Shown here in pieces: positions 63,966 through 64,000 of a stretch of DNA of 64,000 bases. The notes below the pieces were generated by a model. It searched no databases, had not been told where the DNA came from, and saw only the letters and a program-made list of their open reading frames with translations. Position numbers and translations under genes: made by a program. Every line of letters begins with the position of its first letter. Positions within the stretch are counted from its first letter, which is position 1. Origin of the DNA: Locusta migratoria (Eukaryota > Arthropoda > Insecta > Orthoptera > Acrididae); assembly GCA_026315105.1 (NCBI GenBank), contig CM048744.1, positions 313,169,270 to 313,233,269 on the forward strand, written 5' to 3'.

Positions 63966-64000
63966 AAACAGCTGAGCGGTTCAAGGCGCCTTAGCAGGGA
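63966..64000 (+). mobile_element. SINE head, cut by the window end
   Basis: ACAGCTGAGCGGTTCAAGGC then GCCTTAGCAGGGA is the 5' part of a tRNA-derived head like those at 34957 and 35347. Confidence 0.55.

Noticed and set aside
1..64000. CRISPR arrays, bacterial operons or a defence island
   Set aside because: No direct-repeat/spacer pattern and no prokaryotic gene organisation. Everything points to an insect nuclear genome.

Overview
This window looks like intergenic and intronic DNA from a large, repeat-rich insect genome, most likely an orthopteran such as a Schistocerca-type locust. That assignment is an inference. It rests on many copies of tRNA-derived SINEs sharing a common tail, on Penelope-like elements (PLEs), CR1-like and other LINEs, mariner and hAT relics and a Gypsy element, and on small GC-rich exons lying far apart in AT-rich DNA. 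There is no bacterial-style gene organisation, no CRISPR array and no intact tRNA or rRNA gene.

Host gene content is sparse and all on the + strand. A terminal exon of an unknown gene lies at 12374-12525 with AATAAA close behind it. Three phase-0 exons at 15860-16417, 27352-27612 and 38135-38239 can be read as the 3' part of one unknown Ala/Glu-rich gene with introns of about 10.9 and 10.5 kb. A short exon at 44100-44169 encodes a signal-peptide-like sequence and ends in a GTGAGT donor, so it may start the next gene.

Layout: 1-6.2 kb is decayed PLEs, one split by a 1.37-kb element built of higher-order tandem repeats. 6.8-12.2 kb holds PLE tails with hammerhead-ribozyme-like cores, a hAT-like insertion carrying a SINE and a CR1-like LINE, and a PLE with inverted tails. 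14.5-15.8 kb is a cluster of tRNA-like repeats. 16.4-38.1 kb is the introns of the Ala/Glu-rich gene. They contain two copies of a large palindromic element with tRNA-like modules in both arms, a hAT-like element containing an inverted THAP-exon duplication and a PLE, a mariner split by a LINE fragment, decayed Tc1 and hAT relics, many SINEs and a palindrome of about 2 kb. 40.5-42.9 kb is satellite-like. 44.4-53.3 kb holds two mariner-like transposons, each with a later nested insertion, and an element whose ends carry 16-bp tandem motifs. 53.8-55.9 kb is a second CR1-like LINE. 56377-62062 is a structurally complete but frameshifted Gypsy retrotransposon with 357-bp LTRs. The last 2 kb holds more SINEs.

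The insertions give a readable relative chronology, because target-site duplications or interrupted paralogues are visible in several nests. All calls are by eye from the sequence; no database or folding search was run.
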